In this document: positions 53,232 through 62,300 of the stretch, in pieces
How positions within the stretch are numbered: position 1 is the first letter of the stretch
Layout: each line of letters starts with the position of its first letter
Origin: Thiohalobacter thiocyanaticus
Lineage (GTDB): Bacteria > Pseudomonadota > Gammaproteobacteria > Thiohalobacterales > Thiohalobacteraceae
DNA: 64,000 nucleotides
Assembly: GCF_002356355.1 (NCBI RefSeq)
Contig: NZ_AP018052.1
Span: 2,356,001 to 2,420,000 of the forward strand
Reading direction: 5' to 3'
Position numbers and translations under genes: made by a program
Notes under the pieces: generated by a model
What the model was told of the DNA's origin: nothing
The model's database searches: none
What the model saw: only the letters and a program-made list of their open reading frames with translations

Positions 53232-53995
53232 TCAGGCAGCAGTTGCAGGAAATCGGTACCGGTGGCGGTATTGCGCAGCCGCACCCGCTGAGCCACGAAT
53301 TCCCGCTCCGGCACCTTCAGCCGGCCGTCGATGACGAAGTACAGCTGCGCCTCCTGCTCCTTGAGCATGCGGGCCCGATCCACCGATGCCTGTACATGGA
53401 AGGTGACATCCTCGATATAGAAGGTGTTCTCGTCCCGCCGCCAGGCGAATTCCTCACCGCGTTCGTAATAGGTCATGCAGCCGCGCCAGGAATCGGCGCG
53501 GAAGGGCTCCAGCCCGGTGAAGAAGTCCTCGTTGAGTACCACCCGGCGTGGCTGACACTCCTTGTAGACGCTGGCCTTGGCGGTGGGGTCGTCCACATGC
53601 CACTTGTCGCGCGGCAGTTTGCCGAGAAAGGCCGGGAAATCGTCCCAGATCAGCGGCTGGTAATGAATGCGGAAGGCCTCCGCCTGCGGCAACTCGAACA
53701 CGAACCGCTGCTGATCGGCCTGGTAGTCGAGGAATACCGGCACCTGCAGCTGCGCCCGTTCGATCAGGCGGTGGCGGTCGCAGCCCACGCGCAGCCGCTC
53801 CAGTCGCAGCCGGTATTCCTCCCGGGTTTCGTACTCGCCGCGCGGCGGGGTGAATTCCTCCCGGGCCTTGCAGCGTTCGTACAGTTCCAGGTAATCCGCG
53901 AAGGTCAGTGACTGCTCCCCCGAATGAATCCGGGGATCGGCAGCCCTGGCGGTCATGCACAGCAGCAGTCCCAGCGCCAGGAGTAGTGTTCGCAT
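53228..53995 (-). CDS. Unknown secreted protein
   Basis: A 255-aa protein with a clear signal peptide (residues 1-18, ending ARA). The mature part is rich in charged and aromatic residues, with YLELYERCKAREEF, a coiled EETREEYRLRLERLR-like stretch and four cysteines. There are no further membrane helices. No family is recognised. It overlaps the CPBP protease gene by 4 bases, so the two are probably co-expressed; whether one acts on the other is unknown. Confidence 0.65.
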   Translation of the reverse strand: MRTLLLALGLLLCMTARAADPRIHSGEQSLTFADYLELYERCKAREEFTPPRGEYETREEYRLRLERLRVGCDRHRLIERAQLQVPVFLDYQADQQRFVFELPQAEAFRIHYQPLIWDDFPAFLGKLPRDKWHVDDPTAKASVYKECQPRRVVLNEDFFTGLEPFRADSWRGCMTYYERGEEFAWRRDENTFYIEDVTFHVQASVDRARMLKEQEAQLYFVIDGRLKVPEREFVAQRVRLRNTATGTDFLQLLPE

Positions 53996-54116
53996 GGCTT
54001 ATCCTTTTCGGTGGCCGCGGAATGCGGGAAGGCGTCGTTTTGTTCCCGGCATCCTGTTAAGATTGCCGGAAATTAAACCAAAAGATTGAAAACATTGCGA
54101 TATGGGAGATGATTCA

Positions 54117-55118
54117 ATGCAGTCAGGTGCGATCCTGGTCACCGGCGGCGCCGGCTACATCGGCAGCCATGTGGTACGCCAGCTGGTCCGGCGCGGGGAG
54201 CGGGTGGTGGTGCTGGACAACCTCTCCACCGGCTTTGCCGAGGCGGTCCAGGGCGCCGAACTGGTGGTGGGGGACACCGGCGATGCCGCCCTGGTCGGCC
54301 GGCTGCTGACCGAGCATGGCATCGAATCCGTCCTGCACTTCGCCGCTCATACCGTGGTGCCGGAATCCGTTGAGAATCCGTTGAAATATTACGGCAACAA
54401 CACCTGCCACACCCGCAGCCTGCTCAGCTGCTGCCAGCATCACGGGGTCAAGCATTTCATCTTCTCCTCCACGGCGGCGGTCTACGGCATCCCCGATTCG
54501 CCCTATTGCACCGAGGATACCCCGACCGATCCGATCAACGCCTACGGCGCCTCCAAGTTGATGAGCGAGATGATGCTGCGCGACCTCAGTCGCGCCAGCG
54601 ATCTGCGGCATGTGGCGCTGCGCTACTTCAATGTCGCCGGCACCAGCCCCGACGGCGACATCGGCCAGTCAACGCCGCGCGCCACCCTGCTGATCAAGGT
54701 CGCCTGCGAGGTCGCCGCCGGCCGACGCGACCGCATGTACGTCTTCGGTACCGACTATCCCACCCCTGACGGCACCGGGGTGCGCGATTACATTCATGTG
54801 GAGGACCTTGCCGACGCCCACCTCAAGGCGCTGGACTACCTGCGCGACGGCGGTGACTCGGCCACGCTCAACTGCGGCTACGGCCACGGCTACAGCGTGC
54901 GCGAGGTGATCGAGGCGGTGGAACGCGTGGCCGGCCATCCCATTGCAGTGGAAGAGACCGACCGGCGCCCCGGTGACCCGCCGACCCTCATCGCCCGCTC
55001 CGAACGCGCTCGCGAAGTCCTTGGCTGGACCCCGCGCTACGACGACCTGGACTTCATCGTGCAGACCTCGCTGGAGTGGGAAAAGAAGCTCGCCGCCGGC
55101 ACGGCCTACGGGGCCTGA
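54117..55118 (+). CDS. galE: UDP-glucose 4-epimerase
   Basis: A 333-aa NAD-dependent epimerase that interconverts UDP-glucose and UDP-galactose for surface polysaccharide. The Rossmann motif is LVTGGAGYIGSHV. The catalytic Ser/Tyr/Lys appear in FSSTAAVYG and NAYGASKLMSE, followed by LRYFNVAGTSPDGDIG. ATG 54117 is chosen because GGGAG lies 8 bases before it; ATG 54102 in the same frame is an alternative. It opens the polysaccharide-related section. Confidence 0.95.
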   Translation: MQSGAILVTGGAGYIGSHVVRQLVRRGERVVVLDNLSTGFAEAVQGAELVVGDTGDAALVGRLLTEHGIESVLHFAAHTVVPESVENPLKYYGNNTCHTRSLLSCCQHHGVKHFIFSSTAAVYGIPDSPYCTEDTPTDPINAYGASKLMSEMMLRDLSRASDLRHVALRYFNVAGTSPDGDIGQSTPRATLLIKVACEVAAGRRDRMYVFGTDYPTPDGTGVRDYIHVEDLADAHLKALDYLRDGGDSATLNCGYGHGYSVREVIEAVERVAGHPIAVEETDRRPGDPPTLIARSERAREVLGWTPRYDDLDFIVQTSLEWEKKLAAGTAYGA

Positions 55119-55147
55119 ACACAGCCACGCAATTCGCGTTGCAACGG

Positions 55148-55231
55148 GTAGGATGGGTGAAGCTCAGCGCAACCCATCATCACACCGCTGGAGACGATGG
55201 GTTACGGCGCACGCGCCTTCACCCATCCTAC
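55148..55231. repeat. GTAGGATGGG inverted-end repeat
   Basis: It begins GTAGGATGGGTGAAGCTCAG and ends TTCACCCATCCTAC. A second partial left end lies at about 55260 (GTAGGATGGGTGGAG). It follows galE. Confidence 0.8.
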
Positions 55232-55283
55232 ACACCGCACGACCTGCCGCCCCGGACAGGTAGGATGGGTGGAGAACACCCCG

Positions 55284-56360
55284 TCACTCCTCACTCCTCA
55301 CCGCCTTGCGCACCAGATGCGGCAACAGCAGCTGCGGCGGCATGCGCAGGGCATGGCCGCGCAGATACAGCAACCAGCGCGCCAGCGGGCTGAAGGCATC
55401 ATCGCAGTCGGGGTGCGGCGGACGCAGGGCGCGTGCCATCAGGGCGTCCATCAGACCGCGCACACCCTGACCGGGCAGAGCCCGATCCGTCCACTGCAGC
55501 AGCGCGTCCGGCACCGGTGTGCCCAGGATCTCCCGGCAGTAGCGCAGGGCATAGGCCAGCGGACGTGACAGCTGCAGTTCCCCGGCGCGCACCGGCAGGC
55601 GCTCCCAGACATCCGGGCTCGTCCCGGCCGCTGCGCGGAGCAGTCCGTCCAGGTCGACCAGGTCGCGCAGCCCATGCTCGAACTCGCCATCATGGAACAG
55701 ATGGGTGGCGCTGTGCAGGATACGATCTTCGGCGGACAGGACATGCAGCTCGGGCGCGTCGATGCACTCGGCCGCCGCCAGCAGTTTTTCCGGATCCGGG
55801 CTGAGTCGTGCCGTCTCGGGCAGGATGTTGTGATGGACATCCAGCACCGTCCTGCGGCGGACATGGCGCAGCGGCGGCAACTCATGCATCCACTGGCGGT
55901 AGTAGCGCTGATCATAGGCGTCGTGATGCGTGGTCAACCACCCGGCCCAGTACAACGACTCCTCCACCGCATCCAGCTGCGCGCGCGGCACCAGGATATC
56001 CACGTCGCTGAACACCCGGCCGATCGCCACCGGCGACCCACTCATGAGATAGGCGGCGCCCTTCAGCAGCACCACCGGCACGCCCAGCGGCGCCAGGGCA
56101 CGGCGGATGCGGTTGACCTCCCAGCGCACCACCCGGGCATGGGCGGCAGCGAAATTGCGGGCCGAATCCAGATGCCGCTGCACCGGCGGCGGCAGCGCCG
56201 CCGGCTCACAGACGGCGGCGACCTGGTGCGCCAGCCGGGCCAGCAGGTTGGCATGCCGGGCCTGGCGGATGAGCCGTTCCCAGGCGGGCGCATCCAGCGT
56301 GGCAGCCACCTCCGGCGCCCGCAGCACCCGAACCAGCAGGGGCAGGCCGGTGTCAGGCAT
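55284..56360 (-). CDS. Nucleotidyltransferase family protein (NTP_transf_5 type)
   Basis: A 358-aa cytoplasmic protein. A nucleotidyltransferase-like core lies at about residues 85-210, with VVLLKGAAYLMSG and IGRVFSDVDILVPRAQLDA; the Asp pair in SDVDILV is the catalytic-metal site. The rest is helical. This family is found beside HprK-related kinase A and PqqD-like genes in exosortase or exopolysaccharide loci, as here. The nucleotide acceptor is unknown. It overlaps the kinase gene by 8 bases. Confidence 0.85.
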   Translation of the reverse strand: MPDTGLPLLVRVLRAPEVAATLDAPAWERLIRQARHANLLARLAHQVAAVCEPAALPPPVQRHLDSARNFAAAHARVVRWEVNRIRRALAPLGVPVVLLKGAAYLMSGSPVAIGRVFSDVDILVPRAQLDAVEESLYWAGWLTTHHDAYDQRYYRQWMHELPPLRHVRRRTVLDVHHNILPETARLSPDPEKLLAAAECIDAPELHVLSAEDRILHSATHLFHDGEFEHGLRDLVDLDGLLRAAAGTSPDVWERLPVRAGELQLSRPLAYALRYCREILGTPVPDALLQWTDRALPGQGVRGLMDALMARALRPPHPDCDDAFSPLARWLLYLRGHALRMPPQLLLPHLVRKAVRSEE

Positions 56361-57273
56361 GGGCGCCCCCGCTCAGGCGGTCGAACCAGGCGATGGCCTC
56401 GTCGAGATCGGCATAGCTCAGGTCGTGACAGCGACTTCCCTGCACCACGGCGGTGAGGGCCTGAAAGGCACGCTCGCCCAGCAGGCTGTAGTTGAAGGTG
56501 TTCTGCGCGATGCGCAGCAGGGTGCGTCCCGGCGTCTCGGACGCGGCCTGCGCCGGCACGGCATCGGGGCGGTAGCGGGGAAACACAATGGCCCCGGCCC
56601 GGACCGGTTCGTCCATGCCCTCGATGCTGGCACGCGGTACCCGCAGGTGGGCCACCGTGCCCTTGAGGGTGTCCAGCGCCGGCGGGCTGATGACCGCCTC
56701 GGGGGCAAAGCGGCGGATCACCTCGATGGAGGCGTTCTTCAGGCTCACCGGCCGTACCACCGGGATCAGTTCCAGGCGGTCCAGATCGATCACCGCCATC
56801 TCGTCTGACAGCAGCCGCCAGCCGCGCAGCACCAGCGCAGCGCAGAGCGTGCTCTTGCCCGCCCCCGGCTCGCCGGGCAGGATCACGCCCAGGCCGTTCC
56901 GCTCCACCACCGCCGAATGAATCAACAGATAGTGATGCATATGGCTGGTGATGCACCAGTTCAGCCCCCATTCCAGCAGCGGGTAGGCCTGGCTCAGGGG
57001 CAGCGGCTTGAACGGAATCCGGCCGTCCATGGCGAACTGCACCTGCGGCCGCCACCAGCGGCGCAGTGGGTTCGGGCTGAACAATCGCACCCGGAAGTCG
57101 GTGAATCCGTCGGGGTCGGCCAGGGGATAATCGGGATAGAGCAGCGCCAGGCCGGCCGCCACGGCGGGCAGGCGCGACTGGATGCGCGAAACGAAGGGGC
57201 CGGTTCTGACACAGATCCCCGGACCGGCCAGCTGCCCCGGCAGCCGCCCCGGGGCGATGGCGGCCAGGGTCAA
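56353..57273 (-). CDS. HprK-related kinase A
   Basis: A 306-aa P-loop protein related to HPr kinase/phosphorylase. Walker A is LPGEPGAGKSTLC at about residues 134-146, followed by LLSDEMAVIDLD, which resembles the HprK signature. It lacks the N-terminal domain of true HprK. The substrate of such kinases in these loci is unproven. It overlaps the PqqD-like gene upstream by 4 bases and the nucleotidyltransferase downstream by 8, so all three form one translational unit. Confidence 0.87.
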   Translation of the reverse strand: MTLAAIAPGRLPGQLAGPGICVRTGPFVSRIQSRLPAVAAGLALLYPDYPLADPDGFTDFRVRLFSPNPLRRWWRPQVQFAMDGRIPFKPLPLSQAYPLLEWGLNWCITSHMHHYLLIHSAVVERNGLGVILPGEPGAGKSTLCAALVLRGWRLLSDEMAVIDLDRLELIPVVRPVSLKNASIEVIRRFAPEAVISPPALDTLKGTVAHLRVPRASIEGMDEPVRAGAIVFPRYRPDAVPAQAASETPGRTLLRIAQNTFNYSLLGERAFQALTAVVQGSRCHDLSYADLDEAIAWFDRLSGGAHA

Positions 57274-57557
57274 GGCTCGACCTGCTCGATAATGTTCAAT
57301 CGCTTGAGTTCTCCCAGGATGGTCTCAACCAGCGCCTGCGGCGGCCGCGCCGGTTCCGGGGATACTAACTCACTCAGGAGGGAAACCAAATCCGCGTCGC
57401 TGCGGGGCTGCTGCTCCAGGGCCCGGAGCAGTTCGGCGGCCAGGGGATCGAGCAGATGGGTGTCACCGCTGCCGCGGTGATAGATCGCGACCTCTCCGTC
57501 CCAGTCCACCCGGGCCAGCCCGGACGGACCGCAGACCTGCCAACGGCGGTCGGACAT
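57270..57557 (-). CDS. PqqD-family peptide chaperone-like protein (HPr-rel-A system)
   Basis: A 95-aa protein of the PqqD-like family: the HLLDPLAAELLRALEQQPRSD segment has the usual winged-helix layout, followed by a helical end (ILGELKRLNIIE). PqqD-like domains bind leader peptides and present them to modifying enzymes. It begins one base inside the end of the upstream secreted-protein gene and overlaps the kinase gene, so the four products are made together. The most likely client is the upstream protein; this is inferred. Confidence 0.85.
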   Translation of the reverse strand: MSDRRWQVCGPSGLARVDWDGEVAIYHRGSGDTHLLDPLAAELLRALEQQPRSDADLVSLLSELVSPEPARPPQALVETILGELKRLNIIEQVEP

Positions 57558-58225
57558 CACTGATAGGCGCAGAGGGTACTCTGGATAAAGGCGACGACCT
57601 GTTCGACGGTGAGGATCTTGCCATTGTTGCCCATGTAGTAGCCGGCGGCCGCACCGCCGTTGGCATCGACGTTGGCGTAGATGGCCTGGACATCGGCCGG
57701 ACTCATGCCGTAGCCCGGGATGGCATAGGAATTGAGCAGGGCGGCGACGATATGGGCGCCGAACTGGTGCGGGTCCTGGTTGCCCTGCAGCCACAGCACC
57801 TGCATCAGGGTCTTGCCGGCGTAGTGCGGGTCGCTGCCGCTGAAGGTGCTGGGGCCGAAGAAGGGAGTGCCGTCGCTGTTGTAGCTGTTGCACTGACCCT
57901 TCCCCTTACCCTTACTGTTGGCACAGGTGCCCGGATCGAAGGGGGTGTGGTTCCAGTTGCCGTCGCCTCTGTCGGGCGTCTTCCAGGCCCCGGGGGTGAA
58001 ACCGCAGGCGCAGTCGTCGTGGCCGTGATCGGACACGTTGCCGGACATGAAGCCGGAGATGGTGCACTCCGCGCCCAGCACCGGCCGGCTGCTCAGGCTC
58101 AGCAGCACCGGGGTCAGGGCCGCACCCTTGAGGATGCGGCGCCGGGTCCCGCTGCCGACGGGCGTTGCAGATTCTGATTCAACTATCTGATTTTCGGTTT
58201 TTTCTGTGTCTTTTTCAGTGGCCAT
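57557..58225 (-). CDS. Exported Cys-rich protein heading the PqqD-HprK operon
   Basis: A 222-aa protein. Residues 1 to about 25 are a charged leader. A twin-Arg-like signal follows (RRRILKGAALTPVLLSLSS) and ends near LGAEC. The mature part has the motif CACGFTPGAWKTPDRG, a relative of the CxxG-TPGxWK motif seen in many secreted bacterial proteins, then CANSKGKGKGQC and a Gly/Asn-rich globular half. Several Cys could form disulfides. It is the first gene of the operon with PqqD-like, kinase and nucleotidyltransferase genes. It could be the substrate that they modify; no such product is known to me. ATG 58225 or 58237 may be the start. Confidence 0.7.
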   Translation of the reverse strand: MATEKDTEKTENQIVESESATPVGSGTRRRILKGAALTPVLLSLSSRPVLGAECTISGFMSGNVSDHGHDDCACGFTPGAWKTPDRGDGNWNHTPFDPGTCANSKGKGKGQCNSYNSDGTPFFGPSTFSGSDPHYAGKTLMQVLWLQGNQDPHQFGAHIVAALLNSYAIPGYGMSPADVQAIYANVDANGGAAAGYYMGNNGKILTVEQVVAFIQSTLCAYQ

Positions 58226-58385
58226 TTTAAGCTGCATCCTGGACAGTGCCCGGACTGGAACGGGCAGATTCATACCTTAAGCTAAGCACATGCCATGCCA
58301 TACAGAATTTATCATTGCCAAATCAAACAGCTGTGGTCCGACACGAAGCCCCGTGTCCGCAGGACAGCGGCAGTCATCCCGGATA

Positions 58386-58401
58386 TGTAAAATTCTTTGA
58401 C
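58386..58401. promoter_or_regulatory. Imperfect palindrome upstream of the secreted-protein operon
   Basis: TGTAAA-ATTC-TTTGAC is an imperfect inverted repeat about 160 bases upstream of the operon start and in the gene-free gap between it and the serine protease. It may be a regulator site for either neighbour. There is no further support. Confidence 0.35.
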
Positions 58402-58479
58402 GCCTCCCGGTACCGGCGGTTTCGCGGCCGGTCTGTCTTGCGCGTTCCTGGAAAGATAGCACAGGCGCATGATTCCGGT

Positions 58480-59259
58480 TCAGTTCTGTGCCTGCCGGAT
58501 GCGCTGCAGCAAGGCCGCGGCATGCGTGACCGGAATGGCGTAGCTGATGCCACTGGGATCGCTCAGGGCCGATTCCCGGGTCTCCTTGACGAATACCTTG
58601 TTAATAATTCCGACAACCCTGCCCGACTCCGGCTGATACAGCGGACTGCCGCTGTTGCCCGGGTAGGCGGTGCCATCGAGCTGATAGACATCATAGGGAG
58701 CCCGCAGACGCCGCACCGTGGCCGGATCGAGCTGGCTGGAGCGGTCGGCCGGGATCACGATGGGCGTGATGGCGGCAATCATGGCCCGATGGGTGGCGGG
58801 ATACAGCCCCAGCACGGCGCCGATGGGGAACCCGGTGAACAGGTAGATGCCGCCCTCGCGCACCCGCGCCTGCGGGGCCAGTTCCAGCACCGGGACCGGG
58901 GCGCCCTCGATCCGCAGCACGGCCAGGTCATGCTTCGGATCGGAGGCATGCAGCCTGGCCCGGCGCAGTTCCGGACGACGCCCGCTGCCGACCATCACGG
59001 TAAGATACTCATGGTGCACGGCATCGAGTTCGTCCGGGATCACGTGCAGGTTGGTCAGGACGTGACGCCCGTCCAGCACGCCGAAGCCGGTCCCCAGCAG
59101 CCGGACCGGCGGCCGCCGGGTCTTCTGGAAGGTGCCGATCCCGACAATGGCCGGCTTGGTTCGATCGATGATGTCGGCATAGTCCGCGGCGGCGAGCGCT
59201 GGCGGAGCGCTGCATAACAGGGTCAGCACGGCCAGAAGCTTCAGCCAGGTAAACCGCAT
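58480..59259 (-). CDS. Secreted trypsin-like serine protease
   Basis: A 259-aa protein with a signal peptide (residues 1-23, ending ALA) and a chymotrypsin fold. The triad is visible: His in VLTNLHVIPDE, Asp in DPKHDLAVLRI and Ser in YPGNSGSPLY. No PDZ domain follows, so it is a short trypsin/S1C type rather than DegP. It is expected to act in the periplasm. It is divergent from the VanZ-heparinase gene and next to the PqqD-type operon. Confidence 0.9.
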   Translation of the reverse strand: MRFTWLKLLAVLTLLCSAPPALAAADYADIIDRTKPAIVGIGTFQKTRRPPVRLLGTGFGVLDGRHVLTNLHVIPDELDAVHHEYLTVMVGSGRRPELRRARLHASDPKHDLAVLRIEGAPVPVLELAPQARVREGGIYLFTGFPIGAVLGLYPATHRAMIAAITPIVIPADRSSQLDPATVRRLRAPYDVYQLDGTAYPGNSGSPLYQPESGRVVGIINKVFVKETRESALSDPSGISYAIPVTHAAALLQRIRQAQN

Positions 59260-59350
59260 GTCACTGTGCCTTGTTGTTATCGAGCCGGATGAGGTTTAGG
59301 CGTTACAATACCCAAACGGCCGACAAATACAACGATCCCGCGATGCCCTC

Positions 59351-62300
59351 ATGCGTTCACGCAGCGACATACGCCTGCTTCTTGTCCTGGCACTCAGCTA
59401 TACCCTGCTGATCGCTTACGGCAGCCTGTATCCGCTCAGCGGCTGGCGGCTGCCGGCCGCCGGCTGGCTGCCCGACAGTCTGCTGCCGGGATTCAACGGC
59501 GCCGACGCGCTGCTGAACCTGCTGGTCTACATGCCGTTCGGCTTTCTCTGGGCCGGCCACCGGCGTCGCCGCGGCCGCACGGGCCTGGCCCCCGTGCTGC
59601 TGCTGGCGGCCGGCACCAGTCTCGGCCTGGAAGCCCTGCAGCACTTTCTGCCCGGGCGCACCACTTCGGGCCTGGACAGCCTGCTCAATATCACCGGCGC
59701 GGGGCTGGGCGCACTGCTGGCCACCGGCACCCGGACCGGCCTGCCGGGCTGGCTGCAACGCCAGCGGTTGCGCTGGCTGCGGGATGACGCCCCCGCCGCG
59801 GCGGCCGGGCTGACGGTGCTGCTGTGGCTGTTCATCGAACTCAGCCCCCTGCTGCCCGATCTCAGCCCGGGCGGCATCCGCCACAGCCTGCTGCCGCTGT
59901 ACAACGGGCTGCGCAACCCGGCACTGCTGGACCTGCCGGCCGCCCTGGCACGGCTGGGCCTGGTGCTGGCCTTCGCCCTGGCCCTGCTGCAGCTGCTGAA
60001 ACCGCAACAGCCGCGTCTGCGGCTGCTGGCGCTGCTGCTGCCGGCACTGCTGGCCGCCCGGGTACTGATCAGTGGCAGTCAGCTGTCACTCGATCTGGTG
60101 CTGGGCACCCTGCTCGGCTTCGGTCTGGTGCTGCTGCTGCGGCGGCGTGAAACCCTGTGGCCCTGGGTCGGCGCGGCCGCGGCGCTGTGCGGCTACATCC
60201 TCGCCCAGAGCCAGGTCGATCCCGGCGCCGCCCGGCTGCACCCGTTCAACTGGCGGCCCTTCTCCCCGCAGATCAGCCACGGCTTCGGGCTGACCGATGT
60301 CGCGGCCCAACTCTGGCCGTTTCTGGCCCTGGGCCTGTTCCTGCGGCAGACGCCGCTGGCCCGTGCCGGCGGTCTGCTGCTGTGGTCCGGGGTGCTGGCC
60401 ATCGCGGCCCTCTCCTTCGGACTGGAGTGGCAGCAGCGCGGCCTGCCCGGGCGCCAGGGCGATATCACCGACGTGATCCTGGCCCTGCTCGGCTGGCTGC
60501 TGGCCTGGCTGCTGAGCGCCCCGCAGCCGCGCCCACGCCCGCTCCGGCCGCTGGCCGCCAGTCAGGCCCTGTACGCCTTCGGCATCCTGCTCGCTGCCAG
60601 CCTGGCCGCCACCCTGCTGATCCGCCCCCAGGCCGGCAACGCCGGGCAGGAACTGCAGGTGCGCGAGATCCCGGCGCCGGAGAGCCTGCCGGCGGCCGAA
60701 CTGCCCGGCTTCCGCATGGCGCATCCGCGCCTGCCCTACCCGACACCCGACCAGCTGAAGATCATCCGCGCGGAAAACCCCCACTACCTGGAGCATCTGC
60801 AGCGCCGGGCCAGCGACGCCAACCGGCGCCATCACCGCGTCTTCGACGCCGTGATGGCCGAGGTGCTGGTCCCGGGCAGCCAGGATCTCGACCAGCTGCA
60901 CGCCGAACTGCTCGAACTGGAACTGCGCTGGCGCGGCAATCAGCAGACCAAGCCGCTGGCCATGGCCTACGACTGGCTGTATGACAAATGGAGCGAGGCG
61001 CAGCGCGCCAGTCTGCTGGAGAAGACCCTGGATGCGTGCGAGTACCAGATCCGCTTCATTCGCCGCAACCAACTCTCGCCCTATAACGTGTATCTGTACA
61101 ACAGCCCGTTCCAGGCCCTGATGGCCTGCGCCATCGCCGTACATGGCGACCACCCGCGCGCCGGGGCGGTGATGAATTTTACGCACCATTACTGGAAGGA
61201 CAGCGTGCTGCCGGTCTGGCGGCAGGTGATGGGCGCGAACGGCGGCTGGCACGAGGGTGCCGAGTATGTCGCCATCGGCATCGGCGACGCCGTGTTCCAG
61301 CTGCCCAATATGTGGCGCGCCGCCACCGGCGAGGACCTGTTCGCCAGCGAGTCCGGACTGCGCGGCTTCGCCGACTTTCTGGTCCACCGCAAGCGGCCCG
61401 ACGGCGAGGACATCCATCTCGGCGATGGCGGACTGTACGAGAACAGCGTGCCGGACGCCGCCGCCCTGGGCGTGGAACTGAACCATCCGGCGGTCTACAG
61501 CCTGGACGGCTGCCCGAACCCGAAACGCCCCCAGCCCCTGAGCTGGCCCTGGGGACCGCTGCCCGATACCGGCCTGTGCCGGCCCGGGGCCAGGCAGCAA
61601 CTGCCTTTGAGCCATTACGCCGACGGCGTCGGCCTGCTGCTCGCGCGCAGCGACTGGTCGCCCGAGGCCACCTTCGTCAGCTTCAAGGCCGGCGACAACT
61701 ACTGGTCGCACATGCACCTCGACCAGGGCGCCTTCACCATTTACAAGGGCGGCGCCCTGGCCATCGACAGCGGCATCTATCCGCAGCAGTACGGCTCCGA
61801 TCATCACCTGAACTATGCCTACCAGAGCATCGCCCACAATGTGATCACGGTGACGGATCCGGCCGATACCGTGCCCCGGCACCAGGGCGACAGGATCCGC
61901 CACATCCACAACGACGGCGGCCAGCGTCGCATCGGCTCCGGCTGGGGCCTGGCCGCTCCGCTCGACCTGGAACACTGGCGGGAACAGTACGACCTCTACC
62001 ACACCGCCGAGACCCTGGCCGTGTACCGGGATGCCGGCGCAGCGGTCAAACTGGCCGACCTCACCCCGGCCTACACCAACCGCCTGTCGGGCAAGGGCAC
62101 CTTCGCCCACCGCACCCGGCGGGTGGAATCGCTGCGCCGGGCCTTCGTCTACGACCGGGTGCAGGATGCCGTCATCGTGTTCGACCGGGTCGAGGCCACC
62201 CGCGCCGACTTCACCAAGCGCTGGCTGCTGCACAGCCAGACCGAGCCGCGGGTCGAGGGCAGCGAGTTCCTGATCGAACTGCCACCCGGGCAGGATCGTC

